Below, one piece after another: positions 41,214 through 52,217 of a stretch of 64,000 nucleotides of DNA. Made by a program: the position numbers and the translations under genes. The notes below the pieces were generated by a model. That model saw only the letters and a list, made by a program, of their open reading frames with translations, searched no databases and was not told the DNA's origin. Position 1 is the first letter of the stretch. Each line of letters opens with the position of its first letter. The stretch is from Branchiostoma floridae (lineage: Eukaryota > Chordata > Leptocardii > Amphioxiformes > Branchiostomatidae): assembly GCF_000003815.2 (NCBI RefSeq), contig NC_049981.1, forward strand, positions 21,275,645 through 21,339,644, read 5' to 3'.

Positions 41214-43202
41214 ATGGCGGGGTTCGGACTTCTTATTGCTTCCTTATTAGCCGGGGCTACCCTGATAGTGGTGAGTATTTTTCATTTCTTTTATGAGCAA
41301 GAAGTTTAACTAACAAATGAGCCGTTTTGAACAGGTGGTTGAATGTTCTTAGAAGTTTGTTCATTTTTCGTAAGTATAATTTTCCAGCGTTAAAGCACCG
41401 TTAATAGTTCCGTGAAATATCTTGTCATGTGTAACTTTGTGCATCGTTCGTTCAGGCCGTCTTGTAATGCGGTCAAATTAGGCTCTCTTGGGATTGATTT
41501 CTGACAGGAAGGTATGGCACATGAATCAGCAAGTTTCTTTGCTGTTCCAGTACGAAGCAGCGTATGTTTTTACATGCAGTGGCTGCCAGCACACCTTTCT
41601 CAAACACGGGACCCCCATTTTACTTCCTTTTCGAAAGACGGAACTGATGTCCTTTCTAGCTATCATTGAACCGGGGTCTCCCATTATTAAATGTACAAAT
41701 CCTGTAAAATGTTGGTCTTAGCGGGTATAGATTTATATGATAGTATGCTGTAATAAAGCTATATGTGGCATAATCGGTTCTATTTGATGTCACTTACTTA
41801 ATCCAGATCACAGCAAATAACACGGAAGTAACCTGACCTGCACTAGAGGGTTTTTCAAACTTTATTTCCGCCTATTCCGCTTTATTTCTGTCTATAACAA
41901 CGTTTAACTGTCCAGTCTGGGAGGTTTTACCTAAACGTTAGTGCTTCATTTTCATATTTTCCAGGCCGACGACATCTGCTTTAGGGGCGACGATGACGTC
42001 AAGACCTGCTATGGTAGGAATGGATATAATATCATAACAACTTGGGAAATACGATGACAAGATAAAAATGTCTGCCCAACTATTATAGATATAAAGAAGG
42101 CAATAAAATATCGTGGAAGAACACGGGTTTGTCGGCGTCGGCTTGAAAGAAAAATCGAGGTTCAGAGCCAAAGCGTGTGAAAGAGAATCATTATACTTTA
42201 ATAACAATATTGCAAAACCATACTCGTAGGCGAATTGGAAACAGGCAAAACAGTGCTTGCATTGTACATATTTAGCAAAAAATGCAAATGAAGTATGTAA
42301 AGTAAATCAAAAGTCATTGATAACTCGTGGCTTTCTCTCTTTTATGTCGCTTGTGAAAATTCCGCTAACTTTCAGTAATGAACGCACACGCGGACCGATG
42401 TTTTGGAATATAAAAATTTATTTTTTCGTATATCTGTACAGGAGACTTTGCATATTGCTGTGGACTAAATAACTTCAGCTGCTGCAATGATGGCTACTAC
42501 GTTTTCAGCGCCTGGTGTAAGTATACCACAAACTTCTTACGTGGTGCAACGTTATAAATCAGAAACAACGGATATAGGTTACCCCGTGGATAAAGGTGAA
42601 CTAGTGTTACACCTCAACAATGTTTAGTCCAACAGCAGAAAACTAACAGGATAATTCATATCAATGGTGCAGATTTGAATGTCTAAAAGCACCAAATTTG
42701 GTACACATGTAGTTGAATGTATTCTGAACACATTTGAATATGGTTGTATCTCATTTTCTGCCCAGGGACCGGTACCTTAATGACTTTTGTAAATGGAGAA
42801 CCCCCCAAATGGATAAAGAAACGCCATAAATCTATAATTTCTTCATGCCATGGCATTTTTTTCCAGGGTTCTGGATGATTTGGGTGATTTTTGTCATCCT
42901 ATTCGTGGTCTGTGGTTGTGTCATCCGGAGTCGCCGCCAAGCGGCTAATGCCATTATCCAGGGTGCCCCGCATGCCCCGCTTGCTCCCCCTGAGGCCTAC
43001 AATACCACAGGTACCACGATGTACGGGGCGACCTACGGTATCGGTACCCAGCTCCCGCCTCCGCAGTACGGTGTACCAGCGTACCAGGCGGAAGTAAGAC
43101 ATTTCTGCGTTTTAGTTGCAACGTACGGGAAGCAAGTTGGGGTTGTGCGGCGTATCAAACTGCAGGTTGTTTGGTGTTCGGCCACTGTGTATGTATGTGT
43201 GT

Positions 43203-43234
<32 letters not shown>

Positions 43235-43572
43235 TCTCCGGATGGATGATATTTGGTATGTGGGTTAAGGCATTGTAAGCATAGAGTCCAAGGCTGAGTT
43301 GGCCCCTGGCGGCTGACCTTGGTCATGCAGCAAAACTTTCCGATTTTTCTATCTTTTGTCCGGACATGCTGTGATCTTGATTTTTGATAACAGGTAGCTT
43401 CCGATGTAAGAAAAACTGGTGTAGTTTTGATTGCCCTAATGCTGAACGTTTGATTGTAGCTGAAAATCAATCTTGGTCTTGTGACGTTGCATTGTACAAA
43501 ATGTATGAAAAATTGACCCCTACTCTCCTTTGTCTTCTTCTACAGTCTGCAAAGCAGCAACTCTTGCATTAG
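41214..43572 (+). CDS. WBP1/VOPP1-like small type I membrane protein, gene A (5 exons)
   Basis: Exons 41214-41270, 41965-42013, 42442-42516, 42867-43093 and 43546-43572 join to 435 bp, 144 residues. The start MAGFGLLIASLLAG is a signal peptide. The short ectodomain has six to seven Cys (ICF, TCYG, YCCG, SCCN) and is followed by the Trp-rich membrane entry WWFWMIW, a hydrophobic helix with CGC and a basic stop-transfer RSRRQ. The cytoplasmic part is Pro/Tyr-rich with one PPQY motif and ends KQQLLH. This layout matches the WBP-1 family (WBP1, WBP1L, VOPP1), whose PPxY motifs bind WW-domain proteins such as Nedd4-type ligases and YAP; the role in endosomes or adaptor function is inferred. It is a tandem paralogue of gene B. 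Assignment within the family is uncertain. Confidence 0.85.
41531..41745. repeat. Intron-1 block shared with gene B
   Basis: Matches 46346-46555 in order: cacctttctcaaacacgg, cccattttacttcc, gaaccggggtctccca and cctgtaaa. Both lie 300-370 bp after exon 1 of their gene, so the block predates the duplication. Confidence 0.78.
42560..42610. mobile_element. Right end of a TAACGCTAGTTCACC-family fold-back element
   Basis: Reads aacaacggatataggttacc then ggataaaggtgaactagtgt without a partner arm nearby. Lies in intron 3 of gene A. Confidence 0.7.
43188..43234. repeat. (GT)n microsatellite
   Basis: Run in intron 4 of gene A directly before a partial R1 repeat (43236-43440). Confidence 0.95.
43236..43440. 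repeat. Partial copy of dispersed repeat family R1
   Basis: Has gatatttggtatgtgg, ggcccctggcggctgacctt, tgcagcaaaactt, ttttgtccggacatgctg and gatgtaagaaaaa in family order. Confidence 0.78.
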
Positions 43573-43831
43573 AGGGACGTCACACACCAAGGTCACATGC
43601 AGTGAGCTACCGCAGTGGCATCATGGGAAGTTGGCCATTGGGCCATATTTTTGAAGAACAACACAAAGTTTCTCATGTCGCTCTTTCCGATAAGATATAT
43701 CTGTATCTATATAGACAGTATGACCGACCTTCGGCACAACACACCAGCTTCGCAGGCACGCGTCGCGGCAGCAGCTGGTTACTAACATGTAACACTGAAC
43801 GACCTGTCACAGCTAACTTTTGCACATCTAT

Positions 43832-44030
43832 GTATCTATAGTCAAGACATTTCTTTCTACTTTTTAAAGCGTTAGTGTATCTGTTTTTCCCTTGCAATTA
43901 GCCCTCTTGCAGGAGTTTGCAAAATCAGTAATATATTATAAAGGGTGACATAACGATATGTTGTAACCAACTCAGTACATCTCAAATCAAATCGATTTTA
44001 ACTGTAGTTATAGTAATATACGAAAAACTT
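43832..44030 (+). repeat. 190-bp segment shared with 39445-39640
   Basis: Second copy of the shared 3'-UTR block: tatagtcaagacattt, cttgcaattagc, ttataaagggtgacataa and gatatgttgta. Confidence 0.8.
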
Positions 44031-44255
44031 ACAATACACTACAGTCGCAACATGGCGATTATTATACGCAAATGTTGGACAATTCATCTCCCACTGCATG
44101 CGGAAAAGAAGTCGAACTCATTAAATAGCTTAAGTAGAAATAGATTTAGATTAGACGTCACATAAATAAATATCATTTTCCTTCTTTGTTAAGTATTCAA
44201 TTATGTATACCACTGCTTTGCTTTGTTTGCAATTAGCCGTCTGGCATGAACTTGC

Positions 44256-44261
44256 AATAAA
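44256..44261 (+). terminator. Polyadenylation signal AATAAA of gene A
   Basis: First canonical hexamer after the stop, 684 bp downstream, just before an R1 repeat. Confidence 0.5.
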
Positions 44262-44264
44262 GAT

Positions 44265-44314
44265 TATTACCTCCATGAAATGTCATGGAGGTTATATTTT
44301 ACCCAGCGTTTGTG

Positions 44315-44346
<32 letters not shown>

Positions 44347-45335
44347 AACAAGATAACTCAAGAACGGCTGGATGGATTGGTTTCATACTTGGTGTGTTGG
44401 TAGGGTGTGATGAAAGCTGGAAGTGATTAGATTTTGGGCCCCCTAGCGGCTATCCTTGGTACTGCAGCGCAACTTCCGGTTTTGCTATCTCGTGTTCTGA
44501 ACAAGCTATGGTCTCGATTTTTGGATGTTAGATAGCTCTTGTGCTCAGGAATAAGTTTGGGCCCCCTAGCGTCTAGTTTGGGGACAGCAGGGGCATTTTT
44601 GTCAAAAACTTCTGAAGCAGATAACTCAAGAAGGGAACAACGGATTTTCACGATTTTTGGTATGTAGGTACGTTAGACAATGTTGTACAAGATAAAATAC
44701 AAATCATGCAAAATTAGAGTACATTTGCATAATTAATGAGAATGTTCTATCATAGCAGTTTTTTCAATGCATCTCCTATCCTGGAAATGATATGATCTTG
44801 ACAATTGGGTGGTAGACAGCTTTCAGCGTCATGACATGGTGGGCCAAGTTTCAGCCCCCTAACATCTAATTTTGGAACTGCAGGGATATTTTTGTCAAGA
44901 CATTGCAAAGAAGATAACTGCAAAGAGGAATGATGGATTTCCATCATTTTATGCATGCAGGTAGCTTAGGCAAATATGTTCATAATGATATACACGTTAT
45001 GCAAATGAGGACATTATTTGCATAATTAATGAGGAAATTTTATAATTCCATTATTTCAATAACTTGACTTCAATAAATGTAACAAATGTACATTATGATG
45101 GATGGAACATAAGCAGATGCCAAATATGCTAATGAGGAACTGATTTTCATAATATATGCAAAAATTGCAATGATATTTGCTAGATGATTAATGATAGGAA
45201 TTTCATACTTGACGTGTACGTTAGTCAATCATGAACATCACCATGCATGAATCATGAAAATGTGCAAGTCTGTTGCATAAGGTTTACAAAAACTTGAATA
45301 TTTCATGGAGGTATGAGGTCGCCGAACTCTAGTTA
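44265..45335. repeat. Dispersed repeat family R1, long copy 1
   Basis: Starts acctccatgaaatgtcatgg, then a (GTCT)n run at 44312-44345, ataactcaagaacggctgga, two cccctagcg blocks, several atgcaaat / atttgcataattaatgag blocks, and ends catggaggtatgaggtcgcc plus gaactctagtt. Start and end words (cctccatga / tcatggagg) are inverted. No reading frame of note. It sits between genes A and B. Confidence 0.8.
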
Positions 45336-45482
45336 TTATTATTATTATCATAAGCTCTGCAAATGCTCACAACTGTGGGTAAACATCATATGTTAGTTAC
45401 ATTTTTGTACTTAGTTGCTGACAATTCGAGCACAACCAAAAGAAGCCACAACAGTACGTGCACATTAATACTTAAACTGTAC

Positions 45483-45707
45483 CCCCTTTCCACTAGGACG
45501 GCGCTCTCGTCGCGCTCTCTCTGCGACCTAAAATTTGGCACATCGCTCAACGAATTGTACAGAAAAGAAACGAATCTTTTTACCCTTTCTGTGCTTTGTT
45601 GTGTTCTCTTTTACGTTTTGTATGATATATTGTGAAAGCGAAGGTTACACATATCCTATTCAGGTCGCAGTGAAAGTGCAGCGCGATCGCCGTCTAGTGG
45701 AAAGGGG
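45483..45707. mobile_element. Inverted-repeat element with CCCCTTTCCACTAG ends, copy 1
   Basis: About 225 bp. Left ccccctttccactaggacgg, right cgtctagtggaaagggg, with inner gcgacct / aggtcgc arms. A second copy lies at 50090-50314 and a decayed one near 60315-60530. Confidence 0.82.
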
Positions 45708-45715
45708 AAAACATG

Positions 45716-45923
45716 CTACTCTCCAAGCAGAGGTTATGCTGTTTTTTAAACGTTTTTATTAGTCGTTTTTATCGGGCTTTCTATTTTTTTTTATATCTTG
45801 CTGTGTCAAAACCTAACATTGCTGGCGTACTTCAAGAAAAATGACAAAATAGAAAGCCCGATAAAAACGACTAAAATAACGTTAAGAAAAACAGCCGGAG
45901 CCTAACCTCTGCTTGGAGAGTAG
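45716..45923. mobile_element. Hairpin element with CTACTCTCCAAGCAGAGGTT ends and 7-bp target duplication
   Basis: Left arm ctactctccaagcagaggtt, right arm aacctctgcttggagagtag, with inner arms cgttttta...gggctttcta inverted. Flanked by AAACATG on both sides (45709-45715 and 45924-45930). Diverged relatives at 58324-58470 and 59217-59590. Confidence 0.85.
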
Positions 45924-45942
45924 AAACATGCGCCAACAGCCT

Positions 45943-46084
45943 GTAGACAGACAAGCCTAGAACAATCACTCCCTTGGGGGTGAAGTCATGACCTTAGGTT
46001 ACCTGCGCGTCACGCCTTTTTGTCACATGACGTGACGTCACCAGTCGGTAAACACGCCAGTGAGAACAACAGGACAGGTGAAAC
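45943..46084 (+). promoter_or_regulatory. Proximal promoter and 5' UTR of WBP1-like gene B
   Basis: Holds a perfect CRE palindrome TGACGTCA at 46033-46040 next to gtcacatgacg, and the same ordered blocks as upstream of gene A. It begins 20 bp after the hairpin element, so this element has landed at the promoter edge. Confidence 0.62.
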
Positions 46085-49000
46085 ATGGCGGGCTACGGGC
46101 TTCTTATTGCTTCCTTATTCGCTGGAGCTACCCTGGTGGTGGTGAGTCTTTCCTTTATGAACAAGAGGTTTAAGTAACAAATGCAGAGTTTTGAACATTT
46201 GGTTGAATGTTCAAAGAAATTTCCGTTTCGTCAAAGTCATGCTGTATTCCCAACCACCTCTATAAGTTCCGATAAACTACGTAAATTCCATAAATGTTCA
46301 GCTTTTTTAGCCTTTGTAGTGCCAACAAGTGGCACATAGCGCAACATGTTTCCTTGCCGTGTCAGTAGACCGGCATTGTTTTACAGGGAGGGGTTGCTAG
46401 TCCATGTGCTCGACGCACCTTCCTCGAACACGGAAACTCCCATTTTACTTCCCTTCCGAAAAGCAACAGGTGCAGCCCAGGCAAGATGTCCGTCCCAGGT
46501 TTGAACCGGGGTCTCCCACTTAGTGTGAAAACCCTGTAAAGTTGTAGTCTATGATGAGATTGTGTGATATCGTAGGCTGCATGAATGTTTGTAAGGTTAG
46601 GTGTGAAATTCAGATATTGACTACTTTGCCACGGATCGGAGTCGCGTAATACTGCGACCATTGAACTTTGTACCCCAATAGGTTTGCAACTACATGTACG
46701 CAGGAGTATCATTAACGTTACATCGCTCTGTAAACGCTTAAAACGGTAAAATTAGGGTTTTGAAGGGAAGACCATCGTCACGTGAATGTTCGTAATGTTA
46801 GCAGGTGGGAGGAAAACGGCCACTGCAAGTTACGTCACATCGCGGTCACTGGACTTTGCTCCCAAATAGGCGTGTTACACGCCATATTTAATTACCTCCA
46901 TGAAATGTAATGGAATGAAGGTTATATTTACCTTTGCCAGAATGGCTAAGGTTATGTTTTAGGCTTGTGAGTCTGTCTGTCTGTGTGTTAACAGTATAAC
47001 TCGAGAAGCCTTGGATGGATCCCGATGATATTTGGTAGGTGGATAGGGGTCGGGAAAACGAAGGTCAAGTTCGATAATGGGCCCCCTAGCGGCTTGCTAA
47101 GGTACTGCAGCAGAACCTCAATATTTGATATCTCGTGTTCTGGACATGCTGTGGTTATGATTTTTGAGTGGTAGATAGCCCTTGAGGCAGAGAGTAAGTA
47201 CTATAAGTTTGGACCCCCTAGCGGCTTGGAACTGCAGTCGCCGATTTCCTTTCAAACTTTGGACGAGAATAACTCGAGAACGTGTTGATAAATCATCACG
47301 ATTTTTGGTATGTAGATAGCCCAAGTAACAATGTACATTATGAAATACTAATTATGCAAATCAGAAACTAATTTACATAATTAATGAGGAAAGTTTATAA
47401 ATCCACTGCATTTCATGATAGGACTTTCAAACTTGTCACATGTATAGATGAGAAAGAGAGAAATATCAATGCATGTTAATTATGCAAATGATGACCTCAT
47501 TTGCATAATTAATGAGAAAATATAAACGCATTGATGGATCGTAATGGTTTTTGGTATGTAGATAGCCAAAGGGAAGACTTACATGATGGAATTCTAATCA
47601 TGCAAATCAACAGCTAATTTGCATAATTAATTAGGAAAATGTGTAAATCCACTGCATTCCTTTATAGGACTTTCAAACTTGTCACATGTGCAGCTGAGAA
47701 AGACAGAAATATCAATACAAATCAATTATGCAGATGATGATCTCATTTGCATAATTAATGGAAATATGAACGTGCTGACGGATCGTCATGATTTTTGGTA
47801 TGTTGATAGCCTAAGTAAAACGTTACATAATGAGATACCAGTTATGCAAATTAACAGCTAATTTGCATAATTAATGAGGAAAGTTTATAAATCCACTGTA
47901 TTCCGTGATAGGACTTTCAGACTTGTCACATATGTAACTGAGAAAGATGGCAGAGAATAAGAGGTGTATGTTTGGGTCCGCTAACATCTTTTCTTGAACT
48001 GCAGGAGCCGGTTTAGTTTCCTACTTTGAAAGATAATAAGTCAAGAAGGGATTGATCATGAATGGATCATCATGATTTTTGGTATGCTGACAGCTTAAGT
48101 GATGCTTGATACAATTTAATATTAGTATGTAAATAGTAATAGGGATCTAATTTGTATCAGCAATGGCAAAATGTTATGAACCAGCTCCAGGCATATAAAA
48201 TAAAATATAATGAGTAGCAAATTTATGTCTTCAGACAAAAACAAACTAACAAACAATTGATATTACCGATAGGAAATATAACACAATTAAAACCAACAAA
48301 AAAGAAAAGAGATGAAAATGTAGTTGTGCATTAGTTTGTGATTCATGTTAATCATTTGCAACCCAAGTGTTCTGGTATTGGTCTTGTGACAGATATACAT
48401 ATAGGAAATATACACATTGGAAATGTGCACAAGATTTCTATTGAGGGTACAAATCAATTATACAAAATAAGACAGGAAGTCAAAGTTGTTGATTCACACA
48501 AAAAGACAAATTATCACAACTGATGATTTGGCAATGTAGAAAACATTAGTCATTATGTCCTTTACTTATTGTAAATTTTGTTCTAGATACAATTCTACAT
48601 GAATGAAAAAACAAACCTGGTTTATTTGGCAAAGGTATGTGTTCGTGGAACTCTAGTTTACCCTGCGTTTGTCTGTGTGTGTGTAAACAAGATAACTCAA
48701 GAACGGCTTGGTGGATTGGTTTCATACTTGGTGTGTTGGTAGGGTGTGATGAAAGCTGGAAATGATTAGATTTTGGGCCCCCTAGCGGCTTCCCTTGGTA
48801 CTGCAGCACAACTTCCGGGTGTGTTTTCTCATCTTTTGAACAAGCTATGGTCACGAATTTTGGGTGTTAGATAGCTCTTGTGGTCAGGAATTAGTGACAT
48901 AAGTTTGGGCCCCCTAGCGGCTAGTTTAGGGATAGCAGGGGCATTTTTGTCATAAACTTCTGAAGCATTACAACCCCCCAGCCTGGTTTGGTTGATTCCA

Positions 49001-52000
49001 CCCCTAGCCTGCACAGCACAGTTGACGCGTTCCTTAGGCCCATGGGTCATGACTCCTTGACCTCCAAGTGTCACAGGCGGACCGTACCATGTAGTTCAAA
49101 ATGGGTTGAAATTTGTTGGTAAAAAGGACTTTTCATAACTCAAGAAGGGAACAACGGATTTTAATGATTTTTGGTATGTAGGTACCTTAGACAATATTTT
49201 ACAAAATGAAATACTAATTATGCAAAATAGGAATACATTTGCATAGTTAATGGGAATATTCCATCATAGCAGTTTTTTCTAATGTATTTCTTGTCCTGGA
49301 CGTGATATGGTCTTGACATTTGGGTGGTAGATAGCTTTCAGTGTCATGACAAAGTGGGACAAGCTTCATCCCCCTAACATTTAATTTCTAAACTGCAGGG
49401 GCATTGTTGTCAAGACATTCAAAAGAGGATAACTGCAGAAAGGATTGACGGATTGGCATCATATTAGGCATGCGGATACCTTAGACAAAGATGTTCATAA
49501 TGATATACATGTTATGCAAATGAGGACTTAATTTCCATAATTAATAAAAAATTGTATAATTCCATTGTTTTCAATAGCTGGACTTCAATAAATGTAACAC
49601 ATGTTCATTATGATAGGTGGAATATAAGCAGATACGAATTATGGTAATGAGGAACTTATTTACATAATTTTTTATAATGTAAAAATTGCAAAACCGCTTT
49701 ATGATTGATAATGGGAATTTTATAATTGTTTAATGTGTACGTTAGTCAATGATGAACAACACCATGCATAAGTTATGTTAATATGTTAGTCAATTGCATG
49801 AAATTTACGAAAGCTCTAAATTTTCATGGAGGTATGAGGTCGCCGAACTCTAGTTTGTAATGCAACTTTCGAAGCCAGCCAATTAGAACGCCATCTACCA
49901 TCTCTTTAATACTTTGTCACCGTGCAGTTAGAGCTCGAGTTTTGTTTTTACAACTGTTACAATAATCTAGTACTTTTGTTGAACGTTTAATTCACGTGAT
50001 GTGAAACTGTTACTTTGTGAAGTAATTTCTTTATTTTGTTCGGTGTTAGATATTCAAGATCGCAACATTCTAGTTTCACATTCGTAAGGCCCCTTTCCAC
50101 CAGGCGGCGATCGCGCTGCGCTATCACTACGACCTGAAACGGATTTGTGTAACCTTTGATTTCATACTGGGTACATCATAAACAAATGTAACACTGTGAC
50201 TGAAAAGACAACAACACACACTAGGCGTAAAACGATTCGTTTCTTTTATACAATTTATTCAACGATCCGTCAAATTTTAGGTCGCAGAGAGAACGCCGTC
50301 ATAGTGGAAAGGGCGGTATAAACGGTATAAACCACGATTATGTGACACGGAAGTGACTGATCGTCGACAAGCAAGCGTTATTTCCGCCTTTTTTACAGCT
50401 ACGATACAATGTCAAGTCCAGTGGGTTTTACCTAAAAAATAGTGATTGTTGAAAAAATATTTTTGCAGGCCGATGACTATTGCTACTGGAACGGAGGCAG
50501 CAAGACCTGCTACGGTAGGAATGGATATAACAACTTAGAAAAGATATGACGATAAGATCAAAAATGTCTGCCTAACTAAGAAAAGCAATCAAATATCCTG
50601 GACGTTCAGAAACGGTTTGAAAGATAAGGAAAATGTTATATACAAATGAATTGAAAAGAAATCAAAAGTCCTTGATAACTTGTTGCTTTCTTCCTTTTAT
50701 GTTGCTTTTTAAAAAATTCATCATCTCTCATGAATGCGCTCATTTTTTACATATACAATATATGTCGTCTTTTCAGGGGACTTTGCATATTGCTGTGGAA
50801 TAAACCTCTTCAGTTGTTGCAATGAAGGCTACTACGTGTACAGCGCCTGGTGTAAGTATACCACACACTGTTTGCATACTCTTAGATGTATGTTTTGGGC
50901 TCTTGTGCTAACAAAGCAGCAAACAGACACACAACTGAAATGTATTGAAGCCATATACCATAAATCGCCATGATATTATACTTATACACACCCACAAGAA
51001 GTGTTTTCTACAAGAGGAGTGGCAATAATTGCAACATCAATATTTCTTCACAAACAATAACGCTGAAACATTCTTCTACGAAGACCATGAATCTACATTT
51101 TATCCAATACCATGCCATCTGTTTTTCCCCAGGGTTCTGGATGATTTGGGTGCTTCTGTTCATCTTCTTCACGGCCTGTGGTTATGCCATCCGGAGGCGC
51201 CGCCTAGCGGCTCGTACCATTATCATCCAGGGCACACCTGTGCCCCCTCCTAACGTCACCACTGTCTACGGGGCGACCTACGGTACCCAGCCTCCGCCTC
51301 CGCAGTACAGTGCCGCTGGGCCACCAGCGTACCAGGCTGCGGTAAGTGATATCTAAGTTTTAGTTGTTTGTTTGAAGCTTTGTTCGTGAAAGCTCAAATC
51401 GGCCTGCAGACCGCTTTTCATTGAGGTCGTGAGGGAAGAGGCAAGGGTCAGACAACGTATATAACAGAGATACAGGTGTAAGGCCACAGCAAGTAAATAG
51501 TATAAATAACATCCGCTGCAGACTGCAAAAATAGTGAGATAGGGCGAAAAAAGACAAGATGGGTAAAAAAAACGAGAAGGCTTAAAGAATGAATGAATGA
51601 AGACCTTTATTGTATGTTTTTGCTTTCTAACAAGCTAAGTACTGGTCAAGGTGAATAAGATACATCTAGTGATTCTAAGTACAATTTGTGCAGGGTGTGA
51701 CACATGAATGAGACAAAATAGACACATTATAACAAAAATTAAGTGACGAAACATGGTATCGCAGTCGACGTAGTCAACAACTCATTTATGCCTGTATTCA
51801 AGATGTGAACTAGTGTAGTAAAAGTGACACTTATGTGGTAGTATTTTAGTTATATTGTAGGAAGCATCTAAGGGGCAAAGGTGTCTTGCACAGTTATTTA
51901 TTGAGATTTCTCACATTTTCTGGAAGGGTTGATATAACTAGGTGGCTATCACCTTTTTAAGATGTCAGCCAGTAGACTTGGTTTGATCCATTCCTGCTTG

Positions 52001-52217
52001 GCGAATTACATTACGATATTTTAGAATCACGATGTATTATGTTTCCGGATCTTTTTCAGCTTATTTTGGGGATGGTTGTAACTTGATTAAGAAGTTAAAG
52101 ATTATGTTAAAAAAGGCACACATCGCTCGCTAGTGGCTATGAACATATATTTCAATATTCACATCAATTCTTTTTGTTCTTTCTCTACAGACTGCAAAGC
52201 AGCCACTCTTGCATTAA
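46085..52217 (+). CDS. WBP1/VOPP1-like small type I membrane protein, gene B (5 exons)
   Basis: Exons 46085-46141, 50469-50514, 50777-50851, 51133-51341 and 52191-52217 join to 414 bp, 137 residues, with the same phases as gene A. Signal peptide MAGYGLLIASLFAG, Cys-rich ectodomain (DYCYW, TCYG, YCCG, SCCN), Trp-rich entry WWFWMIW, helix with ACGYAIRRRR stop-transfer, then a Pro-rich tail with two PPxY motifs (PPQY and PPAY; gene A keeps only the first) and the end KQPLLH. Known WBP-1 family members bind WW domains through PPxY; having two motifs may raise affinity (inference). Intron 1 is 4.3 kb against 0.7 kb in gene A, swollen by two R1 repeats and an inverted-repeat element. Confidence 0.85.
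46346..46555. repeat. Intron-1 block shared with gene A
   Basis: Counterpart of 41531-41745: gcaccttcctcgaacacgg, cccattttacttccctt, gaaccggggtctcccact and ccctgtaaa. Confidence 0.78.
46890..48010. repeat. Dispersed repeat family R1, long copy 2, with tandem sub-units
   Basis: Begins acctccatgaaatgtaatgg. The landmark tttttggtatgtagatagcc recurs near 47303, 47549 and 47793 (the last with gttgatagcc), about 245 bp apart, each followed by atgcaaat and taatttgcataattaatgag-type blocks. It lies in intron 1 of gene B. Confidence 0.8.
48640..49856. repeat. Dispersed repeat family R1, long copy 3
   Basis: Closely follows copy 1 (ataactcaagaacggcttgg to tcatggaggtatgaggtcgc) but carries about 155 extra bases at 48968-49132 within tctgaagca/taactcaagaag. 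It lies in intron 1 of gene B. Confidence 0.82.
50090..50314. mobile_element. Inverted-repeat element with CCCCTTTCCAC ends, copy 2
   Basis: Left cccctttccaccaggcggcg, right gccgtcatagtggaaaggg, with the same size and inner arms as copy 1 at 45483. It lies near the end of gene B intron 1. Confidence 0.82.

Larger units (their letters stand above)
43573..44270 (+). other. Presumed 3' UTR of WBP1-like gene A
   Basis: The first 140 bp resemble the gene B 3' UTR (gacgtcacacaccaaggtca, gaacaacacaaagtttctca). It then holds the 190-bp block shared with the large gene's 3' UTR. Confidence 0.55.

Noticed and set aside
46362-46712. 116-codon minus-strand frame in gene B intron 1
   Set aside because: Covers the intron block shared with gene A, where the frame is not kept.
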